A stretch of DNA of 42,453 nucleotides from Desulfomonile tiedjei (lineage in GTDB: Bacteria; Desulfobacterota; Desulfomonilia; Desulfomonilales; Desulfomonilaceae), in the NCBI GenBank assembly GCA_020722215.1, contig DYLG01000004.1, positions 1-42,453 on the forward strand, in the 5' to 3' direction. Below are positions 9,435-19,306 of this stretch, in pieces (positions within the stretch are counted from its first letter, which is position 1; each line of letters begins with the position of its first letter). The position numbers and the translations under genes were made by a program. The notes below the pieces were generated by a model that saw only the letters and a list, made by a program, of their open reading frames with translations, searched no databases and had not been told where the DNA came from.

Positions 9435-9872
9435 TGCAAGCGCCGAGACACTGTTTGGGATGATTGAGAATTCCGGGTCCCCCTGCGCGCACTCGAAGCA
9501 AGATCAGGCTCCACGGCCAGGGGTAACCCACGCCCCCGGCGGTGAGGACCGATCCGGAACCCAGAGCCATCTATACCACGCCGCCGCTTCCCTGGCAAAC
9601 ATCGAGAGGACAAACACGGCAGATGCCGCGATGCTTTGCGGAACGAAATTCTCGCGCAACCTGCCGGGTTGTCGTCGGGTTCCCGGCACGAAAAAGGGCA
9701 TAAGTCTGCGCTGGAAAAAAGAAACCCGACGATTCCGTTAGGTGGTTGAACACGGTCGCCGGGGTTCATGGTTTGGGATGATGTGGTGTGTGAAATAATC
9801 CTGACATAACTTTAGTATTCTCGTCAAGTACAAAGTTCCCCTGTCCCCCGGATGCCTCGTGAGAACGGCAAC

Positions 9873-9901
9873 TTGACAAGATCGGATCAATACTTAATTA
9901 T
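9873..9901 (+). promoter_or_regulatory. Candidate sigma70 promoter for the cbpA operon (TTGACA-N17-AATTAT)
   Basis: Perfect -35 TTGACA at 9873, 17-nt spacer, -10 AATTAT at 9896-9901; 120 bp upstream of the ATG at 10023. Confidence 0.45.
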
Positions 9902-10022
9902 TCAGAGGCGCCTCAAGACTGCTTGTTCAGGAGTTGTTTGCAGCAATGGGATTCTTCGGATCGCGTATACCAAGCCTGACAACCGTCCGCCTCCTTTTTT
10001 CGGATTAAGGGGAGGGTGAATC

Positions 10023-11015
10023 ATGCCCGGCAAAGATTTCTACGCAGCCCTCGGAGTGGACAAGAAAGCCACTACCGACCAGATCAAGAAAGCATATCGG
10101 AAACTTGCACGAAAATACCATCCGGACGTAAACCCGGGCGACGCGCAGGCCGAAGAGAAGTTCAAACTGATTTCTGAAGCCCATGATGTGCTTTCCGACC
10201 CTGAAAAGAGGAAGACTTACGATGAGTTCGGTGAGGAAGGCCTGAGGGCTGGTTTTGACCCTGAGCAGGCGCGCCAGTACGCGAGGTGGCAGCAATTTGC
10301 CGGCTCCGGAACGGGCACGGGCGGACGCAGTCACTTCAGGGATTTCTCCTTTGATGGGCAATCGGTCAGGTACTCGGGCTTTGAGGATCTGTTCAGCAAC
10401 CTGTTCGGAGGCGGTCCCCGAGGCGCGCGCTTCGAGACTCGCGGTCCGACAAAGGGCCAGGATGTCGAGTCGTCCCTGGAGGTGGATTTCGTCACTGCTG
10501 TTCGAGGAGGGACGACGAGGATCAGCATGCAGAGTCAAACGGGTCCGGGAAGCGCTCCCCGCACGGAAACCATTGACGTGAACATCCCGGCGGGCGTCGC
10601 CGAAGGCTCGAAGATCAGACTCGCGGGAAAGGGTGGGCCGGGGGTAGACGGAGGCCCGCCCGGGGATCTTATTATTGAGATCCGAGTGAAGCCCCACCCT
10701 GTTTTCAAGCGTGAGGGGGATTCGTTGAAGCTGGAGATACCCGTGACCGTGAGTGAGGCCATGAAGGGCGCGACCATTTCGGTTCCGACTCTCACCGGAC
10801 CGGTAAACCTCAAGGTGCCCCCGGGAACCGCTTCGGGCAAGGTGCTCAGGCTCAGGGGCAAGGGAGTGCCCAACCTGAAGACCAAGAGCCCCGGCGACAT
10901 GTACGTGACCATAAGGGTCCAGATTCCCGCGACCCACGACCCGGAAGCGATAAGAGCTGCCGAGATTATCGACGGTTTCTACCAAGGTGATTTGAGGCGA
11001 GACATCAGGCTGTAA
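10023..11015 (+). CDS. cbpA: DnaJ-class co-chaperone, CbpA-like (no zinc-finger region)
   Basis: J-domain [37 protein letters not shown] with HPD; C-terminal DnaJ domains; no CxxCxGxG repeats. Confidence 0.9.
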   Translation: MPGKDFYAALGVDKKATTDQIKKAYRKLARKYHPDVNPGDAQAEEKFKLISEAHDVLSDPEKRKTYDEFGEEGLRAGFDPEQARQYARWQQFAGSGTGTGGRSHFRDFSFDGQSVRYSGFEDLFSNLFGGGPRGARFETRGPTKGQDVESSLEVDFVTAVRGGTTRISMQSQTGPGSAPRTETIDVNIPAGVAEGSKIRLAGKGGPGVDGGPPGDLIIEIRVKPHPVFKREGDSLKLEIPVTVSEAMKGATISVPTLTGPVNLKVPPGTASGKVLRLRGKGVPNLKTKSPGDMYVTIRVQIPATHDPEAIRAAEIIDGFYQGDLRRDIRL

Positions 11016-11034
11016 TTCTGTCGGGATAAGTGTC

Positions 11035-11343
11035 ATGGCGACCAGGTACTACTTCAGAAGGCAGATAGTCGAGTTGTTCGGGTGCGACGAGAGATTCCTC
11101 GACGAACTGGAGGCCGAGGACCTGATCCACTCCGTGGAACTGGACGAGGAGCCCCACCGGGTGTTTATGGAGGACCAGGTGGAACGGATTCGCATCATCG
11201 GCAACCTGATGCGGGATCTGAACGTGAACCTGGAAGGGTGCGCGGTAATCCTTGAGATGAGAGAGAACATGATCCGGATGCAGCAACATTTCGATGAAAT
11301 CCTGCAAACGTTGTTGAGGACTCTGAAATCCGATTCGGCATGA
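11035..11343 (+). CDS. CbpM-like chaperone modulator / MerR-type HTH protein
   Basis: Small ORF directly after cbpA; RRQIVELFGCDERFLDELEAEDLIHSV...FMEDQVERIRIIGNLMRDLNVNLEGCAVILEMRE. Confidence 0.8.
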   Translation: MATRYYFRRQIVELFGCDERFLDELEAEDLIHSVELDEEPHRVFMEDQVERIRIIGNLMRDLNVNLEGCAVILEMRENMIRMQQHFDEILQTLLRTLKSDSA

Positions 11344-13001
11344 ACATGCAACATGCCCGGAAAGCCGCCGTGCTGGGCGTCGCCCTATTTTGCGTGTTGG
11401 TCCAGGCCTCTGCGCCGACTGTCACGCAAGCTGAAGACTCAGCCGAAAGTCTCCTAAGAAAGGCGCGTTCCATCGAGAATCCCGTCCAGCGGATTGAATT
11501 GCTGGACCTGGCGCTCAAGGCCCATCCGAAGAACGCCAAACTCCGATCCGTCCTGCATTTTGAGCGCGGGCTTGCCCACAAGAGGATGAAAGACTGCTTT
11601 CAGGCCATTAGGGACTTCAATTCTTCAATGGTCCGTTCGCCTGACGCTATTCCCGCGCTCTTGGAAAAGGCTCATTGCTTGATATTGGTTGATCAGCTTG
11701 AGGAAGCCTCGCGTGTGCTGGAGCAAGCCCTGCTTGCCAAGCCAAACGTAGCCCGCTGTTATGTCCTCAAAGGGATGATCTACGAGAAGGAAGGTTTTCT
11801 CCAAAAGGCTCATGACGAATACACACGAGCCCTCTATTTCGATCAGCGCTCTTCAGAGGCTATGGAACTCAGGGCGATGGTTCTCCTGAGAGAGGGCAAA
11901 CCCCGGGAGGCTCTGGAAGACCTCAACACGCTCGTGAAACAGGAACCGCAGCGCCATGACATCCTGCGGGCTCGGGCAAGGGTGTTTGTGAAGCTCAAGG
12001 AATACGACAGGGCCCTGGAGGATTATGCGAACCTCCAGCGTGTCGCGAAGGAAGACAGGGACCTTATCAAGGAAAAGGTTGAGGTCTTCTTCAAGACCGA
12101 TCGTCCCGGGGACGTGCTCGCCGCGCTGTCCCATTGCCTCACGGATTACCCCGACGATGTGGATTGCCCCGTGCTTCAGGCTCGCGCTCACCTTCTTCTG
12201 AAAAACCGCTCTCAGGCTGAAAAAATTCTTGCCGGAGTCATTGCCCGAAAGCCGGATCACGCGCCCGCTCACCTTTATTGCGGCGTTGCAGCCATGAATC
12301 GTCGGGCCTGGGACGATGCCTTGGCTGATCTCAATCGGGCCATAGCTCTTGATCCGGGGCTGGTGGAAGCATACAAACAACGTGCACGGGTGTTCATGAC
12401 GCTGGGTGAACCTGTGCGCGCAGCAGACGACCTGACCCGAGCGATCGACTTGGATCCGGCAGATGGTGAGATTTACTCCATGAGAGGCTTGACCTTCATC
12501 AGCAGAATGCTCTACGACGCGTCAATCGCGGACTTCACCCGAGCCCTGGAATGCCTTCCGGGCAACCCGCGCGTCTTGTATAACAGGGCTGTGGCACATG
12601 CAAAGAAGGACGAATGGGAGGCCGCGTTGCATGATCTGGATATGATCATTGCCGCGAAACCGGACGCGGCCAGGGCATTGAGCCTTCGGGGAATCGTGCA
12701 TTACAACATGGGAAACCTTGCCGGAGCCGAAAGCAACCTGAATAAATCAACCGAACTGGGCTCCCAGGACCCCGTGGTTTGGAACAATCGAGGTTTCTTC
12801 CGTTACAAAACAGGCAAGTACAAGGCCGCCATGGAGGACTTCAACAGGGCCCTTCAACTCGACGGGACATATGAATCGGCGCTCCACAATCTCGGGCTCG
12901 TGTTGAGGAAACATACGGAAACCTCGGGGGCAACAGTCCCGGGAAGCTCTGCCGCGGACGCGGCAATCTCGTTGGGAAAGGATGCAGAAGAGGCCCAATG
13001 A
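11340..13001 (+). CDS. Exported tetratricopeptide-repeat protein
   Basis: Signal-peptide-like N-terminus (AAVLGVALFCVLVQASAPTVTQA) and many TPR motifs (DALADLNRAIALDPGLVEAYKQRARV...); 4-nt overlap with the upstream gene. Confidence 0.9.
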   Translation: MNMQHARKAAVLGVALFCVLVQASAPTVTQAEDSAESLLRKARSIENPVQRIELLDLALKAHPKNAKLRSVLHFERGLAHKRMKDCFQAIRDFNSSMVRSPDAIPALLEKAHCLILVDQLEEASRVLEQALLAKPNVARCYVLKGMIYEKEGFLQKAHDEYTRALYFDQRSSEAMELRAMVLLREGKPREALEDLNTLVKQEPQRHDILRARARVFVKLKEYDRALEDYANLQRVAKEDRDLIKEKVEVFFKTDRPGDVLAALSHCLTDYPDDVDCPVLQARAHLLLKNRSQAEKILAGVIARKPDHAPAHLYCGVAAMNRRAWDDALADLNRAIALDPGLVEAYKQRARVFMTLGEPVRAADDLTRAIDLDPADGEIYSMRGLTFISRMLYDASIADFTRALECLPGNPRVLYNRAVAHAKKDEWEAALHDLDMIIAAKPDAARALSLRGIVHYNMGNLAGAESNLNKSTELGSQDPVVWNNRGFFRYKTGKYKAAMEDFNRALQLDGTYESALHNLGLVLRKHTETSGATVPGSSAADAAISLGKDAEEAQ

Positions 13002-13786
13002 AATCAAGGCCATATCGTGGCATACTCTCGGACTTGGACGGGACGATCAACCGAGGAAACGTTCTGATCCCCGGAGCGATGGCCGTGTTCGATGATCTGT
13101 CCAAAAAGGGGATCAAGTGGGTGTTTCATTCCAATAATGCCGGATGCGCGGCCGCGGATCTGGCACTGAGGTTGAACCGCATGGGGCTTGCGGTTAACGA
13201 AAACCAAGTGGTGAACTCAGCCAGCGCCCTGATTGCGGCGCTTTCGCGCGAGCCTGCCGGCGCCCGAGTCATGGTGGTTGGCCAGGAAAAGCTTGTCCAA
13301 AAGCTCGAAGCTTCCGGGGTCAATGTTGTCAACGATTCCAGGAACGTGGATATCCTGGTTACGGCCATTGATAGCGGCTTCAACTACCACAAGCTCAAGG
13401 AGGCTCAGGCAGCCCTTCACAATGGAGCGCGCTTCTGGGCGACGAACCTGGACGCTTCTTATCCGGGGGAAGGGGCCTTCCTGCCGGGAGCGGGAAGCAT
13501 TGTCGCGGCAATCTCCACAGCAGCGGGCCGCGGGCCGGAAAGAGTCCTCGGGAAGCCGTCTCCGGACATGGCGCATATCGCGCTGGAATTGCTGGGACTT
13601 CCCGCTGAATCCTGCATCGTGGTAGGGGACCGCATGGAATCCGACATTCTGTTTGCCCGCAATTCAGGCATCGCGGCAGCCCTGGTTCTGACCGGCGCCT
13701 CGTCCAGGAATGATCTGCCGGGTTTTTCGTACGCTCCCGACTACGTGTTCTCCGGCATCTCCGAAATCGCCACGCTATTTGACTGA
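12998..13786 (+). CDS. HAD-IIA (NagD-like) hydrolase
   Basis: RGILSDLDGTINRGNVLIPGA, VFHSNNAG, GKPSPDMAHIALELLGLPAESCIVVGDRMESDILFARNSGI. Confidence 0.9.
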   Translation: MKSRPYRGILSDLDGTINRGNVLIPGAMAVFDDLSKKGIKWVFHSNNAGCAAADLALRLNRMGLAVNENQVVNSASALIAALSREPAGARVMVVGQEKLVQKLEASGVNVVNDSRNVDILVTAIDSGFNYHKLKEAQAALHNGARFWATNLDASYPGEGAFLPGAGSIVAAISTAAGRGPERVLGKPSPDMAHIALELLGLPAESCIVVGDRMESDILFARNSGIAAALVLTGASSRNDLPGFSYAPDYVFSGISEIATLFD

Positions 13787-13812
13787 TCTGACGGGAGAAA
13801 AGGAGTCCATGT

Positions 13813-14067
13813 ATGGAACAGAAACCGGTGAAACTCTACGCCCTGAGTACGTGCAGCCATTGCAAGTGCACCAAACAGTTGCTCGATGATTGCAAGATCA
13901 AGTACGATTGCACCGAGGTTGACTTGTTGCCAAGAGCCGAACTTCAGGCGATGCTGGATGAGATCAGGAAAATCAACGCCAAGTGCTCCTTTCCCACAAT
14001 CATCATCGGAGATACCGTAATCGTGGGGTACCGCGAAAAAGAGATCAGAGAGGCGCTGGGAATATGA
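13813..14067 (+). CDS. Glutaredoxin-family protein
   Basis: KLYALSTCSHCKCTKQLLDDCKIKYDCTEVDL...CSFPTIIIGDTVIVGYREKEIREALGI; CxxC active site. Confidence 0.88.
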   Translation: MEQKPVKLYALSTCSHCKCTKQLLDDCKIKYDCTEVDLLPRAELQAMLDEIRKINAKCSFPTIIIGDTVIVGYREKEIREALGI

Positions 14068-14399
14068 CCGAAGCGGAAAAGCTTTTCGACATGCTAAGGA
14101 AGGTCCAGGAACCCAAGGGCTACTACTTCAACAAGGATAGGCAGCGGGTTCTTGAACTCCTGGAGGCACTTCTGACAAACAAGGGACGCTACGGGTACAT
14201 GTCATGTCCGTGCAGGCTGGCATCCGGCGACCGGGTGAACGATCAGGATATCGTCTGCCCGTGCGTGTACCGAGAGGCGGATGTCAAGGAGTTCGGAAGC
14301 TGCTATTGCAACCTGTACGTGTCCACAGCTTGGAACAACGAGGAGATCCCACACGAATACGTTCCGGAACGCAGGCCTCCGGAACGACTTGGGTTCTAG
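14064..14399 (+). CDS. Ferredoxin:thioredoxin reductase catalytic-subunit-like protein
   Basis: Start at 14064 overlaps the grx stop (ATGA). SCPCRLASG...DIVCPCVYREADVKEFGSCYCNLY gives the CPC-CPC-CxC Fe-S/disulfide signature. Confidence 0.88.
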   Translation: MTEAEKLFDMLRKVQEPKGYYFNKDRQRVLELLEALLTNKGRYGYMSCPCRLASGDRVNDQDIVCPCVYREADVKEFGSCYCNLYVSTAWNNEEIPHEYVPERRPPERLGF

Positions 14400-14487
14400 A
14401 TGTTGTCCTGTTGCACGGGACGGGACCCGAACCCCAACTCGCCCTTGAACGAAGGCCCGATTGAGGGTATAAAAGAAAGTTGGGCGC

Positions 14488-15084
14488 ATGAGGATAATCG
14501 CCGGTCGTTTCAAGGGGAGGAAGCTCCCCTCACTAAAGATCGCCGGACTGCGCCCTACAACCGATCGCGTCCGAGAAGCGCTCTTCAGCGTTATCGGGAC
14601 GGCCGTGAGAGGCGCCCGAGTACTGGAGTTGTTCGCAGGCGCCGGAGCGTTCGGATTTGAAGCATTGAGCCGAGGGGCCTCAGGTGTGACCTTCGTTGAT
14701 CGTGACGGCAGAGCGGCCCGATATCTGGCCAAAGGCATACGGCTCTTCGGAGTAGGCAGCGCAGGCACGGTTCTCACTATGGACGCGCTGCATGCACTTG
14801 AATACCTTGGAGGACAAGGGCGCACATTCGATCTCGTCTTCTTGGACCCGCCCTACGGGACCGACTGGATTTCCAGGGTCTTATCACACCCTGGTCTGTC
14901 ATCCCTCGTCGAGCCGGGAGGGTTCCTGGTCACCGAGACTGAGGCGCGCCTCAAAGAGACCGCTGAGCCGGAGTGTTTCACAAAGGCGTTTTCCAGAAAA
15001 TACGGAGACACTTTCCTGGAGATGTTCAAACGGGAATTCTCAGGCGAGAGTGACAGCCATCAGAGAGGTCGGCCGGTACAATGA
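14488..15084 (+). CDS. rsmD: 16S rRNA (guanine(966)-N(2))-methyltransferase RsmD
   Basis: MRIIAGRFKGRKL...LRPTTDRVREALFSVIG...LELFAGAGAFGFEALSRGAS...DLVFLDPPYG. Confidence 0.93.
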   Translation: MRIIAGRFKGRKLPSLKIAGLRPTTDRVREALFSVIGTAVRGARVLELFAGAGAFGFEALSRGASGVTFVDRDGRAARYLAKGIRLFGVGSAGTVLTMDALHALEYLGGQGRTFDLVFLDPPYGTDWISRVLSHPGLSSLVEPGGFLVTETEARLKETAEPECFTKAFSRKYGDTFLEMFKREFSGESDSHQRGRPVQ

Positions 15085-15575
15085 CGGAAAAGATCGCAGT
15101 CTGCCCGGGTACCTTTGACCCGATCCATAACGGACACCTGGAGATCGTCAAACGCGCCCTGGGCACGTTTGACCGCATCATAATCGCACTTGGTCTCAAC
15201 CCCGAGAAGGAGACCATTTTCACGGTTGAAGAACGCATGGACATGATCCAGCACAGCATTGAGGATCTGGATGGCCGAGTGGAATGTGACTATTTCGATG
15301 GCCTGCTGGTGAGGTACGCGGAGAGAAAAGGCGCCCATGCCATAATCCGGGGACTCAGGGCTGTGTCGGATTTCGAGTACGAATTCCAGTTGGCTTTGAT
15401 GAACCGCAAGCTCAGCCGCAACATTGAGACCTTCTTTCTCATGACTGCTCATCGATATCTCTATGTGAGTTCCAGAATCATAAAGGCCACTGTTGTGGCC
15501 GGCGGGTCCCCCAAAGATCTGGTGCCCGAGTACGTCCTCGCGCAGCTCAAGAAGAAATTTCCGGGCATCAGATGA
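15081..15575 (+). CDS. coaD: Pantetheine-phosphate adenylyltransferase
   Basis: KIAVCPGTFDPIHNGHLEIVKRAL...AIIRGLRAVSDFEYEFQLALMNRKL...YVSSRIIKATVVAGG. Confidence 0.96.
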   Translation: MTEKIAVCPGTFDPIHNGHLEIVKRALGTFDRIIIALGLNPEKETIFTVEERMDMIQHSIEDLDGRVECDYFDGLLVRYAERKGAHAIIRGLRAVSDFEYEFQLALMNRKLSRNIETFFLMTAHRYLYVSSRIIKATVVAGGSPKDLVPEYVLAQLKKKFPGIR

Positions 15576-15613
15576 CGACATGTTGTGGCGTCACCGCAAT
15601 CCAGGAGCGAAAC

Positions 15614-16801
15614 ATGAAAAACCTGCTTTCCAAACGAGCCGCCAGCCTGAAACCTTCCGCTACATTGGCCATTTCTGCCAAAGAGAAGGAATTGAAAAGC
15701 CAGGGCATCGATGTTGTCGGCTTTGGCGCCGGCGAACCGGACTTCCCCACACCGGGGCACATAAGGGAAGCGGCCAAGAGATCACTGGACCGCGGAGAGA
15801 CTTTCTACACCCCTGTGGGCGGCGCCCTGGAACTGAAAAAAGCCGTGATCCGACGGTTCAAGGAGGACTACAACCTCGAATACAAGCCCGACGAAATACT
15901 CGTGTCCTGCGGAGCGAAACACTCTCTTTACAACCTCTTCCAGGCTGTAGTAGGCAACGGGGATGAAGTGATCATCTTGGCCCCGTACTGGGTCTCCTAT
16001 CCGGAAATGGTGGACCTGGCCGAGGGGGTGCCGGTAATCGTGCAAACAAGGGAAGAAAATCGCTGGATACCGGACCCGGATGAAGTTGAATCAAAGATCA
16101 ACCCGCGTACCAAGGTGCTCTTGCTTAACTCTCCGTCAAATCCGTCAGGAGTGCTTTATCCAACACGGGTCCTCGAGAGGCTCGCCGCGCTGGCCGAAAA
16201 ACACGATCTACTGGTCATATCGGACGAAATTTACGACAAGCTTGTCTACGATGGACAGAGTTACACCTCCTTCGCCGCCATGCCGGGAATGAAGAACAGG
16301 ACCATCGTAGTAAACGGCGTTTCCAAGACCTATGCCATGACCGGCTTCCGCATAGGCTACCTGGCCTCAACTCAGGCTGAGGTGGTCAAGGCTGCCACAA
16401 ACATTCAAAGCCAGTCCACTTCCAACCCGACGAGCACCGCTCAGGCAGCGGCAGTGGCCGCGCTCACAGGACCGCAGGACGAAGTGGAGCGCATGCGGCA
16501 GATTTTTGAGAAACGCCGGGATCTGATCGTAAGGGAGATCGAGAACAGCGAGGGACTCTCTGTGGTCAAACCGGACGGGGCTTTTTATGCCTTTGTCAAC
16601 ATCCGTCCCTTCTATCGCGGAGGCAAAGTGTCCGATTCCTCGGAAATGGCCAAATTCCTTTTGGAAACCCAACATGTGGCATGTGTGCCGGGTGGCCCCT
16701 TTGGTTCGGAGGATCACGTTAGGCTCTCTTTTGCAACCAGTGAAGAGCTGATCATCAAAGGCATAGAAAGGATCAGAACCGCTTGCCGGGAACTCGGATG
16801 A
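15614..16801 (+). CDS. Pyridoxal-phosphate aspartate aminotransferase-like protein
   Basis: GAGEPDFPTPGHIREAAKRSLDRGETFYTPVGG...LNSPSNPSGVLY...ISDEIYDKLVYDG...VNGVSKTYAMTGFRIGYLAS. Confidence 0.93.
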   Translation: MKNLLSKRAASLKPSATLAISAKEKELKSQGIDVVGFGAGEPDFPTPGHIREAAKRSLDRGETFYTPVGGALELKKAVIRRFKEDYNLEYKPDEILVSCGAKHSLYNLFQAVVGNGDEVIILAPYWVSYPEMVDLAEGVPVIVQTREENRWIPDPDEVESKINPRTKVLLLNSPSNPSGVLYPTRVLERLAALAEKHDLLVISDEIYDKLVYDGQSYTSFAAMPGMKNRTIVVNGVSKTYAMTGFRIGYLASTQAEVVKAATNIQSQSTSNPTSTAQAAAVAALTGPQDEVERMRQIFEKRRDLIVREIENSEGLSVVKPDGAFYAFVNIRPFYRGGKVSDSSEMAKFLLETQHVACVPGGPFGSEDHVRLSFATSEELIIKGIERIRTACRELG

Positions 16802-17571
16802 AGCACGCCGCGCCCCTCATTCTGCTAACCAACGACGACGGCATTCATGCAGAGGGCTTGCGGCATCTGCGAACCGCAATGAGCAAGCTGGGTCAAGTGA
16901 GCATCGTCGCTCCCGAATCCGAACAGAGCGCAGTTGGGCACTCGATCACTCTTTACGAGCCGATCCGGGTTCGAGAGATCTCCAAAAACGGGTCGTTCTA
17001 CGGACACAGCGTCAAGGGCACCCCCGCGGACGCAGTGAAGCTCGCCCTGTATTGCCTCCTGCCGCGACTTCCTGATCTGGTGGTGTCCGGAATAAACAAC
17101 GGCGCGAATCTCGGCATCAACGTGCTCTATTCCGGAACGGTTTCCGCAGCCACCGAGGCGGCGATTCTGGGCGTCCCTGCAATGGCGGTCTCCATCGCGC
17201 AGAAAAAGGATCCGCCCTTTGATTGCGCTCTGCCGCACATCGAGCGTCTTGCCCGGGCGGTTCTTACACATGGCCTGCCCAGCGGAGTGGCACTCAGTGT
17301 TAACGTGCCCGCCCTCCCCGCGGACAGGGTGCGCGGGGTAAGGATCACAAGACAAGGTCTGTGCAAATTCCGTGAGAGTTACGAACAGCGGGAAGACCCC
17401 AGAGGCGATGTGTACTACTGGCTTTCCGGCGAGATCCCAACCGAACAGGAGGACGAATCCAGCGACGTTCATGCCCTCGCCCAGGGATATGTGTCCGTAA
17501 CCCCGCTGTTCTACGATCTCACGGCTCATTCCCAGGCGAAAGATCTGGCCTCTATTCTGGAGAAGTTTTGA
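16798..17571 (+). CDS. surE: 5'/3'-nucleotidase SurE
   Basis: ILLTNDDGIHAEGLRHLRTAM...VAPESEQSAVGHSITLYEPIR...VSGINNGANLGINVLYSGTVSAATEA; ATGA overlap with upstream gene. Confidence 0.96.
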   Translation: MKHAAPLILLTNDDGIHAEGLRHLRTAMSKLGQVSIVAPESEQSAVGHSITLYEPIRVREISKNGSFYGHSVKGTPADAVKLALYCLLPRLPDLVVSGINNGANLGINVLYSGTVSAATEAAILGVPAMAVSIAQKKDPPFDCALPHIERLARAVLTHGLPSGVALSVNVPALPADRVRGVRITRQGLCKFRESYEQREDPRGDVYYWLSGEIPTEQEDESSDVHALAQGYVSVTPLFYDLTAHSQAKDLASILEKF

Positions 17572-18314
17572 AGGAAATGGAACGAGACTCCTCTCTAAGC
17601 GACATCGAGCGGATAATCGGGTACGAATTCAATGACCGATCCCTGCTCGTGGACGCACTGACTCGTCGGAGCTTCTGGCACGAGAACCGGGAAACATGCT
17701 CAGGGAATAACGAACGGATGGAATTCCTAGGCGACGCGGTTCTCGGACTTGTGATTGCGGACGTTCTCTACAGGGAGTTCTCCGACGACGAGGAAGGGGA
17801 ACTCCAGAAGAAGAGGGCTGGCCTTGTCAACCGCGCGGCGCTGGCCCAGCTCATGAGGAATCTGAACCTGGCGCCTTTCATAAGGATGGGAAGAGGTGAC
17901 GAACTCTGCGGATGCAGAAACCGTGACTCCATTCTAGCGGACACACTCGAAGCGCTGGTGTCAGCCGTATTCCTTGACGGCGGTTTTGAATCCGCGAGAA
18001 AGCTCATTGAGAAACACTTCTATCCGATGATCGAGAGCTGCTCAACCCGCGACGGAATGGATGACTACCGAAGCCTCTTCCAGGAACAAGTCCAGGCCGA
18101 GCTGGGTTTGACTCCCAGGTACAAGGTGGTTGACGAATGGGGAGAGGACCACTGCAAGACCTTTGACGTTGCTGTGCTCCTCGGCGACGAAATCGTGGGG
18201 CAAGGCACAGGGTTCAGCAAGCGGGAGGCCTCACAGAACGCCGCTCGCGACGCTATGGAACGGATGGAAGCGGAAGGAACTCTCTCCCGGCGGAAGGGGA
18301 TGGCTGAGACATGA
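17568..18314 (+). CDS. rnc: Ribonuclease III
   Basis: NNERMEFLGDAVLGLVIADVLY (signature), C-terminal dsRBD YRSLFQEQVQAELGLTPRYKVVDEWGEDHCKTFDVAVL. Confidence 0.95.
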   Translation: MKEMERDSSLSDIERIIGYEFNDRSLLVDALTRRSFWHENRETCSGNNERMEFLGDAVLGLVIADVLYREFSDDEEGELQKKRAGLVNRAALAQLMRNLNLAPFIRMGRGDELCGCRNRDSILADTLEALVSAVFLDGGFESARKLIEKHFYPMIESCSTRDGMDDYRSLFQEQVQAELGLTPRYKVVDEWGEDHCKTFDVAVLLGDEIVGQGTGFSKREASQNAARDAMERMEAEGTLSRRKGMAET

Positions 18315-19033
18315 CGGGGTCGGCCCGAAGCGGCGGGCTTGCCTGGCCTTCTTTGATCGAAGGAACTCTCGTAAGAAGATACAAACGATTCCTCGCCGAT
18401 GTGCGGCTGCGCAACGGCCGTCAGGTAACCGCACACTGCCCCAACTCAGGGAGCATGAAGGCCTGCTGCGAACCCGGCCGGCCCGTGTATCTCTCGAAAA
18501 GCGACAATCCCCGAAGGCGTCTCAAATACACGTGGGAGATGATCGCGATGCCTTCCTCGCTGGTCGGCGTGAATGCTCTGGCGCCCAACAGGCTTGTCAA
18601 ACAATCTGTAATAGCCGGGGAGATCCCCTGCCTGACAGGATATGAGACTGTCAGGAGCGAAGTGCGTTATGGAGTCAACTCCAGAATCGATCTACTGCTC
18701 GAAAACCTCCGCGGTGAGCGCTGCTTCATCGAGGTGAAGAACTGCACCCTCGTGGAACGCGGCGCGGCATACTTTCCGGACGCAGTTACCGCCAGAGGAA
18801 GCAAGCATCTCGTTGAGCTTCAGGCACAGTTGCGCCTCGGGCACAGGGCAGTGAATTTTTTTCTTATCCAGAGAATGGATGCAAAGATCTTCCGTCCCGC
18901 TGACCACATCGACCCCGGTTACGGCAAAGAGCTGCGAAAAGCGGCGAGGAACGGACTGGAAATCGTCGCTTACGACGTCCGTCTTGACCTGAACCGCATA
19001 ATGTTGAACGGTCCCGTCCCTTGTGAACTGTGA
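18311..19033 (+). CDS. sfsA: DNA/RNA nuclease SfsA
   Basis: EGTLVRRYKRFLADVRLRNGRQVTAHCPNSGSMKACCEPGRPVYLS...RIDLLLENLRGERCFIEVKNCTLVERGAAYFPDAVTARGSKHLVEL. Confidence 0.94.
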   Translation: MTGSARSGGLAWPSLIEGTLVRRYKRFLADVRLRNGRQVTAHCPNSGSMKACCEPGRPVYLSKSDNPRRRLKYTWEMIAMPSSLVGVNALAPNRLVKQSVIAGEIPCLTGYETVRSEVRYGVNSRIDLLLENLRGERCFIEVKNCTLVERGAAYFPDAVTARGSKHLVELQAQLRLGHRAVNFFLIQRMDAKIFRPADHIDPGYGKELRKAARNGLEIVAYDVRLDLNRIMLNGPVPCEL

Positions 19034-19127
19034 TATGGTAGAGGTGTGCCCTGAAACAAGACCGACGTTCGTGGTACGGCACGGACCAAGGTGGTCTACC
19101 CGTGCGAACACCGCTAGGCCGCGTTAT

Positions 19128-19222
19128 GCAGGGGCGATCCTTGTGATCGCCCTCTTTGCGCGGCCCAAGGGGCGGTTGGAGGTGGATGCGGAGAAGAAGG
19201 GCGAATACAAGATTCTCCCCTA
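19128..19222. repeat. Two-hairpin intergenic element (CAGGGGCGATC...CCCCTAG)
   Basis: Hairpin 1 GGGCGATC-CTTGT-GATCGCCC (19132-19152); hairpin 2 GGGCGAAT-acaag-ATTCTCCC. Both ends are highly similar to 40336-40427. Confidence 0.75.
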
Positions 19223-19306
19223 GAGCACAATCGCCAGACCGAGAAGCTTATTGCGACGGGCCCTCAGAACCCTGACGACCCCCATTACATGCAAAGGAGT
19301 ATTCCG

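Noticed and set aside
10005-11036. 343-aa minus-strand ORF
   Set aside because: Fully antisense to the clear CbpA gene.
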